Below the pieces are notes generated by a model, which searched no databases, was not told where the DNA came from, and saw only the letters and a list, made by a program, of their open reading frames with translations. Source: an uncultured Desulfovibrionaceae bacterium (GTDB lineage Bacteria > Desulfobacterota > Desulfovibrionia > Desulfovibrionales > Desulfovibrionaceae). From it: 64,000 nucleotides of DNA. Positions 55,737 through 64,000 of the stretch are shown here, piece by piece. A program made the translations under genes and the position numbers. The stretch covers positions 310,001 through 374,000 of the forward strand of contig CALUZB010000004.1 of NCBI GenBank assembly GCA_944325195.1. Direction: 5' to 3'. Numbering within the stretch: the stretch's first letter is position 1; each line of letters starts with the position of its first letter.

Positions 55737-56071
55737 GTTGTACAAGGAATTTATGGCATGGCGGCCTTCAGGCTGCCGGACCCACCCGGGGATTTGCGCC
55801 GGCAGATAACGGCATTCCGCCACACAATAAAAAGAACCACCAGAAGTCATTCACAGATGATACAGAAATCAGACGCGGCCCCCCCAGCATGAATTTATCC
55901 CGCGCGCCCGCTATCGTCCGTTAGAGCGTTTTAATTTGAAAATCAAAACGCTCTGACGGCTGCTTACTTAACCGAAGTTCTGCGGTTTGGAAATTACCCT
56001 GCTCCATTGTTGCAAACATGGAAGTTTATTCCCCATAACTCTGCCGGAACCAGGTTTTCTCATATCAGGTG
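55737..56071. other. Intergenic stretch with a long hairpin
   Basis: 335 bp between convergent genes. A hairpin at 55918-55959 pairs AGAGCGTTTT with AAAACGCTCT, extended outwards by CCGT/ACGG with one mismatch; the 12-base centre is AT-rich. It lacks a following T tract, so it may be a REP-like element or a bidirectional terminator. Nothing else recognised. Confidence 0.5.
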
Positions 56072-56746
56072 CTACTTCTTGTAACCAAGTTCTGTCAACC
56101 ACACAGCAATATCAGGCTCTGCCCGTTCCACATCATTTCTTGACACGCTGAAACCGTTCTTTATTACCCGGGCAGAGGGTTGCAGGCGGGCAATAGTTTC
56201 AATTGTACGGGAAAACCCGCTTCCGCCGTGGGTATTGAACGGGATAATGGTTTTGCCGGAAAGATCGCAGCTCTCCAGGAAAGTGTATAAGATCATCGGC
56301 ATATCCGCCCACCAGTTGGGATAGCCTAAAAAAATCGTATCGTAGGAGCCGAGACTATCAATCCGACCCGAAATGGCCGGCCGGGCATTCCGCTTTTGTT
56401 CCTCTTTTGCCAGATCAACCAAGGCGTCGTGTTCTGTGGGGTATGGTCTTTCAGGTTCAATGCGAAAGATGTCTCCACCGGTCATATTCTGAATCAGTTG
56501 AGCTACATATTGCGTATTGCCCATCACCTTTCCGTCTATAACAACTGTACTGTTTTCTTCCTCTTGGGTCATGTTATGGGGATTGTCCGTTTCCGGCATG
56601 GAGAAATAGACAACCAGTATTTTCCCCTTTTCCGAATCCGCAGCTTCGGCAGACCCGGACAAGCTTGCATGAATTAATAAAACCGCCACTGCAAGCATTC
56701 CGATCAGTTTCAATGTCTGTCTATGGTAAATTCGCAACCTTTGCAT
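56072..56746 (-). CDS. Exported flavodoxin-family protein
   Basis: 224 residues with a signal peptide (LIGMLAVAVLLIHASLSGSAEA) and then a flavodoxin fold: VVYFSMPETDN phosphate loop, IFLGYPNWWADMPM and FNTHGGSGFSRT around the flavin. Proteins of this kind (long flavodoxin group) are common in anaerobes, but a secreted one must get its FMN outside the cytoplasm. AGGAGAGG precedes the ATG. An inverted repeat lies upstream. Confidence 0.88.
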   Translation of the reverse strand: MQRLRIYHRQTLKLIGMLAVAVLLIHASLSGSAEAADSEKGKILVVYFSMPETDNPHNMTQEEENSTVVIDGKVMGNTQYVAQLIQNMTGGDIFRIEPERPYPTEHDALVDLAKEEQKRNARPAISGRIDSLGSYDTIFLGYPNWWADMPMILYTFLESCDLSGKTIIPFNTHGGSGFSRTIETIARLQPSARVIKNGFSVSRNDVERAEPDIAVWLTELGYKK

Positions 56747-57988
56747 AATCCTCTCCTATGATCTGCCTGGTATTCATCATTAACTTGTTTCAATCATTTG
56801 CCTATTGAAACTTTGCATTGCTCGTAACAGGTAGAAATCGTCAGGCCTTGCCTTAAACAGATCCCTAATAAACAAAACCAAAAGAATTGGGCTCAGACAT
56901 GGTTACCGCACCTGTAAAATTCAATAACAATGCTATGATAGAGTATCGACGATAGCCCCATTCAGCTAAACTAAACTTTCCGGAGCCGGGATTCCATACC
57001 CAATCCTTGCAATTCTTTGCCTGATCCGCTCTCTGGAACAGATGACTAAACTGCAGCAGATTGATTCACCCTGTTTTGGTTTGACAAATTTCAATATAAA
57101 GAGGCATGGCATAGTTTTCCGTAACCAGGGGCGCCTTGGCAATTTGACCAGCTCTGTCATTGTGGTTGAACAACCACAAGCAATCCACCCGCCGGTAAGC
57201 AAAATAAAAGTGAATTCCCCTGGTAATGGAGCAAGAACCGGAATTCTTGAGGGAATATCCAACAGAGCAACAAGGCACGCTAATGCCTCATAAGCTCTTC
57301 TGCTACTTCAAAAACAACTGCCGGCGTATCAGGAGAGCTTTAATATGCAGCAACTATAGGCGCTTCCATTGCCAGAGGAGTAATAACCAGTCTGCCCAGT
57401 TTTATGGATAATCAGAGAAAAGGGGCTGTTGATGAGGCCAGGGTGATATGAAGTACGTCCGGCATAAAATGCCAACTATCATGCGGTGATGTTCTCCATA
57501 ACCGGCTTCACGATTTCCGACTATGGACTGCCTGATTCCGTGCGCAACTAAAACGCCCATTAAGGTAATAAAAACACTTTACTGCAACAATCTCTTGAGC
57601 ATACCGGTAAAGTCAACCCCGCAACCGTTGTTTCCAGTCGTGGTTGTCTGGTGGGGGGCCATTTAAACACTTTATTTTTAAAAAGTACGTTGCCTTCTTT
57701 TACGCTCACAACCATACTGTCAGAGTTCCGACTTTTAAAGATACATGGTATGTCTATCCGGGCAGAGTGCGGCAAGTCAGCCACAGTGTATAAACTTGCC
57801 ACACGCCCGGTTTGAATCAATACCGGCTTGTCGTTTTAATCTCTGCCGTCCAACATATATATCCGGCCTGACCATGTGGTCACGATATCTTATCAGAGGT
57901 TAAAAACTGACTTTGCTTACATCTTGCAAATCTACTACTCATTGCCCTGCTCCATTCAAATGTACGACTTCATTTTCGAACAAACAGA
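56747..57988. other. Gene-poor 1.2 kb stretch, perhaps decayed
   Basis: No convincing gene. Minus-strand frames 56966-57262 (FTFILLTGGWIACGCSTTMTE) and 57560-57820 (VSVKEGNVLFKNKVFKWPP) contain protein-like pieces but have no good starts and no continuity; neighbouring frames carry related-looking pieces, as expected for a broken gene. No transposase, repeat or RNA gene seen. Confidence 0.5.
56787..56811. promoter_or_regulatory. Inverted repeat upstream of the exported flavodoxin
   Basis: GTTTCAAT and ATTGAAAC, perfect 8-bp arms, nine bases apart, 41 bases before the flavodoxin start. Likely operator for a dimeric regulator that I cannot name. Confidence 0.5.
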
Positions 57989-59449
57989 CTAAAGCTTGGG
58001 AGAACCAATGGACGGAATAGCCTGCTCCAGCCGGTGGGCGGCTTTAAGCAGATTGTGTTCATCAAAAGCCCGTCCCAAAAGCTGTACGCCTACCGGCATA
58101 CCGGATTCAACTCCTAAGCCGGCCGGGATAGCCACACCGGGCAAACCTGCCAGATTTAAAGAAACGGTAAAAATGTCCATCAAGTAATTCTTTAATGGAT
58201 CGCCGCTGTGTTTACCGATTTCCCAAGCAGTAACCGGAGAAATGGGGGCGAGCAGCAGGTCGCATTTCTGTAAAGCAGCAAGATAATCCTGTTGAATTAA
58301 CCGCCGCACCTGCGAGGCTTTTTTATAATAGGCGTCATAATATCCGGACGAAAGCACGTATGTGCCAAGCATGATGCGCCGCTTTACCTCATCTCCGAAC
58401 CCCTGGGTACGCGACTGCTCATACAGCTCATCCAGAGTTTCAACCCCTTCTGCTCTAAAGCCATAGCGGGCGCCGTCAAATTTGCTCAGGTTGGTGCTGG
58501 CTTCTGCAGGTGCGATAATGTAGTAGGCGGCCACGGAAAGCGGTATATGCGGCATATCCACATCCACTATTTCCGCGCCCAGAGCACGGGCCGCATCAAT
58601 AGCCTTTTCAGCTTCTCCCAGGACTTCAGATGCTATTCCCCCGGCTTGCCAGAACTCTTTGGGCAAACCGATTTTAACGCCTTTCAAATCACCGGTTAAG
58701 CCTTGGCTGTATGCCTCGATTGGTCGGGTGGAGCAAGTGGAATCCCGTTCATCCAGTCCGGCAATTGCCTCCAGAAGAATAGCGCTATCTTCTGTTGTTG
58801 AGGCAAAAAGACCCACTTGGTCAAGGGAAGAAGCAAATCCGATAGCGCCGAACCGGGACACCCGTCCATAAGTTGGTTTAACCCCAACGCAACCGCACAT
58901 GGAAGCGGGCTGGCGCACAGAGCCGCCTGTATCTGTGCCGAGCGCCCCAAAGCATTGAGCTGCTGCAACAGAAACCGCCGAACCGCCTGATGAACCGCCC
59001 GGTATGAGTTTTGTATTCCACGGGTTTTTGGTAATACCGAAATAAGAGCTTTCAGTGCTGGAGCCCATGGCAAACTCATCCATATTTGTTTTCCCAATCA
59101 CTATTGCTCCATTGACCTTAAGCCGTTCCACAACATAAGCGTCGTAAAAGGGAACGAAGTCAGCCAGCATCCGCGAACAACAGGTGGTGGGCAGATCTTT
59201 AGTGCAGATACAGTCTTTTACGGCAATGGGCACGCCCCATAACGCCCGGTCTGGTTGAGGCCCTTCTTTGTCCATTTTTTCAGCCTGCTCCAGAGCCTGC
59301 TCCGCAGCGACATACACCAGAGAATTAAGCTGCTTATTCGTTGTATTAATGCGCTCGATGCACGCCCTGACCACTTCTGTGACGGAAACTTCCCGGTTTG
59401 CCAATAAATCCCGAATTTGTTTGAGCGATTTTTTGTAAAGTTCAGACAT
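57989..59449 (-). CDS. gatA: Glu-tRNA(Gln)/Asp-tRNA(Asn) amidotransferase subunit A
   Basis: 486 residues; amidase that supplies ammonia to the GatB kinase-transamidase. Ser-cisSer-Lys triad: Lys78 (AVKDC), Ser153 (GGSSGGSA) and Ser177 (TDTGGSVRQ). ATG at 59449 with AGGGA upstream; the longer frame to 59488 is unneeded. Follows gatC by 86 bp. gatB is not in the window. Confidence 0.97.
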   Translation of the reverse strand: MSELYKKSLKQIRDLLANREVSVTEVVRACIERINTTNKQLNSLVYVAAEQALEQAEKMDKEGPQPDRALWGVPIAVKDCICTKDLPTTCCSRMLADFVPFYDAYVVERLKVNGAIVIGKTNMDEFAMGSSTESSYFGITKNPWNTKLIPGGSSGGSAVSVAAAQCFGALGTDTGGSVRQPASMCGCVGVKPTYGRVSRFGAIGFASSLDQVGLFASTTEDSAILLEAIAGLDERDSTCSTRPIEAYSQGLTGDLKGVKIGLPKEFWQAGGIASEVLGEAEKAIDAARALGAEIVDVDMPHIPLSVAAYYIIAPAEASTNLSKFDGARYGFRAEGVETLDELYEQSRTQGFGDEVKRRIMLGTYVLSSGYYDAYYKKASQVRRLIQQDYLAALQKCDLLLAPISPVTAWEIGKHSGDPLKNYLMDIFTVSLNLAGLPGVAIPAGLGVESGMPVGVQLLGRAFDEHNLLKAAHRLEQAIPSIGSPKL

Positions 59450-59535
59450 ATGATTTCCCTGCATCAACGCAGATTGATTTAAATTCAACTGTAACAGCCA
59501 ACCACACAGACAACGCCGAAAACTTCCAGGAAGTC

Positions 59536-59820
59536 TTAAATTACCCGCGGCACTACAAAGAATTCTTCACTGTCGGCAGGAGAATTCATCAATAATTCCG
59601 TACGATTACAGGTTTTAGCCACTCTATCTTCCCGAACTGCCGGCAAGCCCTCATGCGGAGAATAAAGCGGTTCCACGCCGCCGGTATCCACTGCGTTAAG
59701 CCGTTCCATATACCCCAAAATATCCGCAAACTGAGCCTGTAAGCACGCAGCTTCTTCCTGATTTGGGCGTATTTTCGATAATTCTCCTACATGTAACACA
59801 TCGTCCAGGCTAATTGCCAT
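59536..59820 (-). CDS. gatC: Amidotransferase subunit C
   Basis: 94 residues from the ATG at 59820 with GGAGG nine bases before it; an ATG at 59880 is not supported. Small helical protein ([37 protein letters not shown]) that holds GatA and GatB together. Upstream of gatA, as usual. Confidence 0.95.
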   Translation of the reverse strand: MAISLDDVLHVGELSKIRPNQEEAACLQAQFADILGYMERLNAVDTGGVEPLYSPHEGLPAVREDRVAKTCNRTELLMNSPADSEEFFVVPRVI

Positions 59821-60103
59821 TTTGGCATTCCTCCAATGGTTTAAGCTATACAGGTTTTTGCGCGTTTGACTGTCAACCATAACTTAAGCGGCATCTGCCG
59901 CGCCGGTTGCGGCTGCTTAATCAAGACCGAAGCGTTTTGCGTTTATTGTTGTTGAAGCCCTACAGCTCTTTCCCAAATCACCTGTTAAACGGTTCGGGTG
60001 ATCTGTAGCTGAAAAAATGTAGTTTCCGCCACCTTCACAGCGATCTTACCGCCACGCCGGACATAAGTACAGCGTCAGAAGTCATCTCCTGACCGACCGG
60101 CTT

Positions 60104-62194
60104 CTAATTACTCCAACGCTGCCCGTGCAAACGTTTAGTCTCCTCAATTCTGCGCTTCATCTCATCCAGGCTGATAGAGGCAAAGCCGTCTTCCGTGGGA
60201 GTGAACAGGAACATTCGTTGAGAAACGTGCCCGGCACTGTCCCAATGCAGCGGCGCCATACTCCAATCTATATTCTGGGCCTTTTGCAGTTTACTGTTCA
60301 CCTGCTGAGCACTCCACCCTTCACCGCTGAACATACCGGCTTCAGGTTCACCCATACTCATTCCAAACCGCACGAAATCAAAACCCAGAGCATACCAGAA
60401 ATCGGCTTTAACATTATTAACCGCAATGCCGGGAACGCCTGAGTCTGTGGCCTGGGCCTGGCCTCCCCCCATTTGATTTAAAATATGCACAAGACTTTGG
60501 TGAGCCGCAGTGCCGCCCTCGCTACTCCAGGATCCGGGGAAAACGCCCAGGTAAAAATAGCTGGCATCAGGAGAACGGTCATTATAAAGGCTTTGTTCCC
60601 AAAGCGTAGTGCCCATAATCACCAACCTGTCTTCTTTATTAAAGAAAAGATAGGGCACCAGCCCCTTGGCATTGGGCCAGGTATCCGGCAGGAAGAGGGC
60701 ATCAAAGGACGAGCCACTGTTGCGCATTTGCAGTATGTCGCGCACGGCGCTGCTCCATGCGTCGGGATTGTCGGACGGGTACGAATGTGAGGTGACATTT
60801 ATCCCATAGGAACCGGCCGCCTTAACAATGCTTGTATTCATCCGCTGCCCATAGTCGTCAGAGGGATATAATGAGCCAACGCCATGAATGCCCAAAGCCC
60901 GGCAAAATTCCAGCAAACTTGCAACCTGGTCATGGGGACTGGAGAAGAAACGCCATGCCGAAACCCCCTCTTCTCCAGGATCAAGTTGCGACATGAAGGT
61001 AAACACCGCCCGTCCCTGCAATAAGCCCGCCGCTTTCGCCTGTTCGTAGGCTTCACGGGTGAGGGGACCGCCGATTACGGTACTCCGGGGCAAAGAGGCA
61101 AGCTGTTGCTGCCAGCCGGGAGTTTCCGTATCAATTACAACTACGGTTGCGCCTACCCCACTTTGGGCCAGGGCGTGTTGTGCGGCTTGAGCCCCCGCAG
61201 ATATTTTTTGAGCATAGGTTCCATAACGTCCCTGCAAGGGAATAAGCAGAGCCACAGTGCCTTGAGACGGCATATCGCTGGGCAAGGCGGAAAGAGCGTT
61301 TTTCTGTGACGCCGCTAAATCCAACAAATTCTGAGCCAGTTGCGGGCTGGCAAGCAAACCGCTGCCGGCCAACGACTCAACAATCTGGCGACCTGAGCTC
61401 CGATACTCATCAGAGGTGGAGAAAAGCATTCTCCGCCCCTGTTCGAGATTAATGATGGTGTATGGGAATTTAATGGCATTGTCGGCTGAAATGTATCCGT
61501 AAAGCTCACCCAACAAACCTGGTTGCTGCCAGCGCAACTGATCGGCAAAAATATTCTCAAAAGCAGCTTTCTCAGCTCCGGACATCCCGTTATAGAAATT
61601 ATTCATTGCCGCCAATGCCGAACCCATTTCTTCGCGGTTTTCCGCTTTTAAAGCAAGCACTGCCTGAGCGCGCGCGCGCATTGTCAAAGGTTGCGCCGGA
61701 TCAGAGGCCGTCTGGGCCCTTTCTTTAGCTTCAGCCGCCGGGAAGCGCAAGGTCACGCCCAACCAGGCGTCTTGCCAGGCAGTGGCGTTTTCAATGCCTG
61801 GTTCACTTCCGGCCCAATTTTTCAAGGCCTGCTGGGCCAAGTGAACATGGTTGTTGGCCGCTGCGGAAAGCACATAGTAAAGCCAAGCCTGGCTGCGGTC
61901 TTGAGCTGACAGCCCCGGAGCGGTAATTAGCGAGCCGGCCAGGCGTTCCGCCCGCCCATATTCACCCAATTCATAAAATTCCTTGGGTGTGCTTGGGGTA
62001 GGCTGGCTTGGCTGTTCGATTTGAGGCGGGCGTTTAACCGGTCTGCTTGGTTCAGCCGGCTGCTCAGCGCCGGGCTTGGCTACAATTGTACTTTTAGGGC
62101 AGCCTGTAAGCATAAGCAGGCTTAAAATCAGGACCAGGCTTGCAAACAATGTAACCAACAAAGACCCAGAGGGTCCGGACGAAAGTGCTTTCAT
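60104..62194 (-). CDS. Penicillin-binding-protein-activator-like lipoprotein
   Basis: 696 residues. A lipoprotein signal ends LLMLTGC, followed by a Pro-rich linker, a helical TPR-like region (about 75-300) and a type-1 periplasmic-binding fold (about 310-690; VALLIPLQGRYGTYAQKISAG). This is the layout of LpoA/LppC, outer-membrane activators of PBP1a. Starts at the ATG 62194 with GGGG upstream; one 12 bases earlier is possible. Confidence 0.85.
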   Translation of the reverse strand: MKALSSGPSGSLLVTLFASLVLILSLLMLTGCPKSTIVAKPGAEQPAEPSRPVKRPPQIEQPSQPTPSTPKEFYELGEYGRAERLAGSLITAPGLSAQDRSQAWLYYVLSAAANNHVHLAQQALKNWAGSEPGIENATAWQDAWLGVTLRFPAAEAKERAQTASDPAQPLTMRARAQAVLALKAENREEMGSALAAMNNFYNGMSGAEKAAFENIFADQLRWQQPGLLGELYGYISADNAIKFPYTIINLEQGRRMLFSTSDEYRSSGRQIVESLAGSGLLASPQLAQNLLDLAASQKNALSALPSDMPSQGTVALLIPLQGRYGTYAQKISAGAQAAQHALAQSGVGATVVVIDTETPGWQQQLASLPRSTVIGGPLTREAYEQAKAAGLLQGRAVFTFMSQLDPGEEGVSAWRFFSSPHDQVASLLEFCRALGIHGVGSLYPSDDYGQRMNTSIVKAAGSYGINVTSHSYPSDNPDAWSSAVRDILQMRNSGSSFDALFLPDTWPNAKGLVPYLFFNKEDRLVIMGTTLWEQSLYNDRSPDASYFYLGVFPGSWSSEGGTAAHQSLVHILNQMGGGQAQATDSGVPGIAVNNVKADFWYALGFDFVRFGMSMGEPEAGMFSGEGWSAQQVNSKLQKAQNIDWSMAPLHWDSAGHVSQRMFLFTPTEDGFASISLDEMKRRIEETKRLHGQRWSN

Positions 62195-62290
62195 GATAAA
62201 CCCCATACAAGCTGCAAAATAAAGGATACACTACACTTATTTTCATTTATTGTGAAGTATTTTCACCAGGGCCCGTTTGAGGAACAAAAA

Positions 62291-63001
62291 TCAGTTCAAC
62301 CCGGTACGGGCGGCCACGGCAATTACAACCCGAACGGCCCCTGCCGCAAACAACACTTGGCAGCATTCGCTGATAGTCGCCCCGGTAGTCATAACATCAT
62401 CCACCAGCAAAACATTCATTCCGGTGAACTGGTTGTTTGAATGGAATGCTCCTTTAACCGCTTTTCCCCGTTCAATTTTGCCAAGCGACTCTTGAGGAGG
62501 ACAATGTTTGACCCGTACCAGGCTGTGCGCGTCAATTTTTATCCTCATTTCACGGGCAAGTTGTCTTGCAATCTCCAAACTTTGGTTATAGCCGCGTTCT
62601 TTCAATCTTTTTATATGCAAGGGAACCGGCACCACCAAATCAAATTGCTCGGGAGATAGTCTGGAAGCCAGCAATCCGCCCAACAAATTGGCTATATGCA
62701 GCGCGGAATGGAATTTTAAGTCCAGCACCAGTTGCCTTAAAAGCCCCTCATAAGGGCCAAGACTCAAAAAGCCTGACCAATCCGGTCTTTTCGCCAGACA
62801 TACCGGGCAGAGGCCACTGCTTCGGCTTCCCTGCGGAAACGGCAAACCACACAGCTTGCAGAACTCCGTTGGGTTGGGAGAAAGAGCTGCATGGCAAGCC
62901 CGGCAAAGTCGGGATTGACACGCTGCGCCGTTCGGGCTGTGGATCAAGTCGCCGCAAGCAAGACAACGTTTATCAAAAAAAGTGGAAAATAGTTTAAACA
63001 T
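62291..63001 (-). CDS. comF: ComF-family phosphoribosyltransferase-like protein
   Basis: 236 residues. An N-terminal zinc region with CxxC pairs (CLAC, CRAC, CKLC, CPVC) precedes a PRTase-type fold ending VLLVDDVMTTGATISE. ComF proteins take part in natural DNA uptake in competent bacteria; in others the role is unclear. ATG at 63001 with AGG upstream is favoured over 63007 and 63022. Confidence 0.9.
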   Translation of the reverse strand: MFKLFSTFFDKRCLACGDLIHSPNGAACQSRLCRACHAALSPNPTEFCKLCGLPFPQGSRSSGLCPVCLAKRPDWSGFLSLGPYEGLLRQLVLDLKFHSALHIANLLGGLLASRLSPEQFDLVVPVPLHIKRLKERGYNQSLEIARQLAREMRIKIDAHSLVRVKHCPPQESLGKIERGKAVKGAFHSNNQFTGMNVLLVDDVMTTGATISECCQVLFAAGAVRVVIAVAARTGLN

Positions 63002-63077
63002 ACTCATCCTAACCGAATACAAACTGTTCCCAAATAAACTCCGGTTGGACTTGAGGGTCTCGGGAAAAGGCGTTTAT

Positions 63078-63695
63078 CTAATAACTGTGCCCAGCCTGAC
63101 GGGTGTAGGAGATAATCTGAGCTTTGGCGGCTTCATTTAACGCCAAGTCCCGCACATCATCAACCCCGCGCAATAAAAGAGGCTCAGCCAATTCAATATT
63201 AAAAGGCTTCAGGAAAAACCGTAAAGACAGCAGACTGCCCTGGAAAAGCTTTTCGCCATTCTCCCTGGCTGCAATCAGAATCACATGGGCTTTTCGCCGG
63301 GGCAGACTTTGCAAGCTTGCGCAGCCGCACTCCCGCATTACCCAGTAAGCCTGAGCCCGGTCTATGAAATTCTTAAATAAAGCCGGGAGATGATAAAAGT
63401 AGATGGGAGAAATAAAAAATATTCGTTTCCCCGCAAGCAGAGGAGAAAACAAAACAGCCGCCTCATCCTGATTACTGGAAACGCAAGGCAGCCCACCGGT
63501 AGCCGTACCGAAACACATTTGGCAGCCGCGGCAAGGCATAAGCTTTACATCCCGAACAAAGATGATTTCAGAGCTGATATTCAGACGTGTCAGCTCTTCC
63601 TGCACCATACCGGCCGCCAAATCGCTGTTTCCGCCCCGGCGCGGGCTGCACCCGTACACAAAGGCCGTGGGAACATCGCAAGAAGCATGAGACAT
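63078..63695 (-). CDS. Iron-sulfur flavoprotein, NAD(P)H-dependent FMN reductase family
   Basis: 205 residues of flavodoxin fold: GCSPRRGGNSDLAAG binds FMN phosphate; C-x2-C-x2-C-x7-C (CRGCQMCFGTATGGLPC) is the iron-sulfur signature. It resembles the protein at 6303-6944 in plan but not closely in sequence. Electron carrier or reductase of unknown partner. Confidence 0.88.
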   Translation of the reverse strand: MSHASCDVPTAFVYGCSPRRGGNSDLAAGMVQEELTRLNISSEIIFVRDVKLMPCRGCQMCFGTATGGLPCVSSNQDEAAVLFSPLLAGKRIFFISPIYFYHLPALFKNFIDRAQAYWVMRECGCASLQSLPRRKAHVILIAARENGEKLFQGSLLSLRFFLKPFNIELAEPLLLRGVDDVRDLALNEAAKAQIISYTRQAGHSY

Positions 63696-63731
63696 GTGCG
63701 GCTTCCTTCATCACTTATTCAGTGTGGTCAT

Positions 63732-64000
63732 TCAATAGAGATACGGATTACTTTTCCTTTCCCGTTTTACCGTAGTGGAAGGTCCATGCCCCGGGTAGAG
63801 GGTTGTTTCATCCGGCAGAGTCAGAATCTGAGTTTCAATTGACTGAAGAAGTTGAGTGTGAGATGCACATGCGAAATCTGTGCGCCCCACTGCTCCCCTG
63901 AAAATTACGTCCCCAACAAAGGCAACCGCCGCATCAGGGAAATAATAGGTAAGACTGCCCGGGCTATGCCCCGGGGTAGCGCGCACTTCACACTTCAATC
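63732..64000 (-). CDS. Metallo-beta-lactamase-fold hydrolase, 5' part beyond the window
   Basis: The last 89 codons of a glyoxalase-II-like hydrolase: TPGHSPGS with the third motif His, VAFVGDVIF with the bridging Asp, and LYPGHGPSTTVKRERKSNPYL with the last His. The N-terminal HxHxDH motif lies to the right of the window. Likely a thioester hydrolase such as hydroxyacylglutathione hydrolase or a persulfide dioxygenase relative. Confidence 0.88.
   Translation of the reverse strand, partial: LKCEVRATPGHSPGSLTYYFPDAAVAFVGDVIFRGAVGRTDFACASHTQLLQSIETQILTLPDETTLYPGHGPSTTVKRERKSNPYLY

Noticed and set aside
1-64000. CRISPR arrays, insertion sequences, prophage genes and riboswitches
   Set aside because: Looked for and not seen: no regular repeat-spacer pattern, no transposase or phage structural domain, and no leader matching a riboswitch that I could recognise.

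Overview
The window looks like chromosomal DNA of a Desulfovibrionaceae-type sulfate or sulfite reducer (Desulfobacterota). The pointers are the recA-alaS neighbourhood, an acetyl-CoA carboxylase carboxyltransferase in which the alpha-like half is fused in front of the beta-like half, an NfnAB-type flavin oxidoreductase pair, and several iron-sulfur flavoproteins. This placement is inferred from gene content; there is no rRNA or other decisive marker. Base composition is near 50% GC overall. Gaps between genes are often 300-500 bp and one is 1.2 kb, so coding density is low for a free-living bacterium.

Layout. 1-3.9 kb: alaS (cut by the left edge) and recA, with a 19-bp palindrome upstream of recA that could be a LexA operator. 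3.9-5.9 kb: an excisionase-like DNA-binding protein and two or three proteins I do not recognise. 6.3-15.6 kb: the most unusual block, ten genes on the minus strand consisting of an AraC/YqhC-like activator and nine enzymes, six of them with signal peptides (four alpha/beta hydrolases, a cupin, a carboxymuconolactone-decarboxylase-like protein) and three apparently cytoplasmic (aldo/keto reductase, SDR, iron-sulfur flavoprotein). One hydrolase is split by a frameshift at a run of seven A. 16-18.7 kb: polyprenyl diphosphate synthase, a DUF2065 membrane protein and a TauE/SafE permease. 19.1-22.9 kb: an ABC ATPase, FtsX-type permease and exported SUMF1-domain protein that resemble TagT-TagS-TagR of type VI secretion control, without any type VI genes nearby. 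22.9-24.7 kb: a small accessory islet of XRE regulator, zinc-ribbon membrane protein and two unknowns.

24.8-44.8 kb is mostly housekeeping: tgt, aspS, hisS, an M23 peptidase, ssb, the acetyl-CoA carboxylase genes, a PilZ protein, a TrmJ-like methyltransferase, tRNA-Lys(TTT), rpsA, sppA and nfnA-nfnB. 45-52.8 kb carries an aminotransferase, a NeuC-like epimerase, 5-formyltetrahydrofolate cyclo-ligase, hisD, fabI and an atypical arginase-family protein. 53-56.7 kb has a Zn/Cd/Pb-type P1B ATPase behind two tandem MerR-type promoters, and an exported flavodoxin. After a gene-poor 1.2 kb come gatA, gatC, a penicillin-binding-protein-activator-like lipoprotein, comF, a second iron-sulfur flavoprotein and a metallo-beta-lactamase-fold hydrolase cut by the right edge.

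How the parts may work together. The AraC-headed block could form one pathway in which exported hydrolases act on an ester, lactone or amide outside the cytoplasm and the reductases deal with the aldehyde, ketone or quinone products inside. The acc genes supply malonyl-CoA for the fatty acid synthesis in which FabI acts. The metal ATPase promoters imply a MerR-family regulator encoded elsewhere. No insertion sequence, transposase, CRISPR array or prophage was found.
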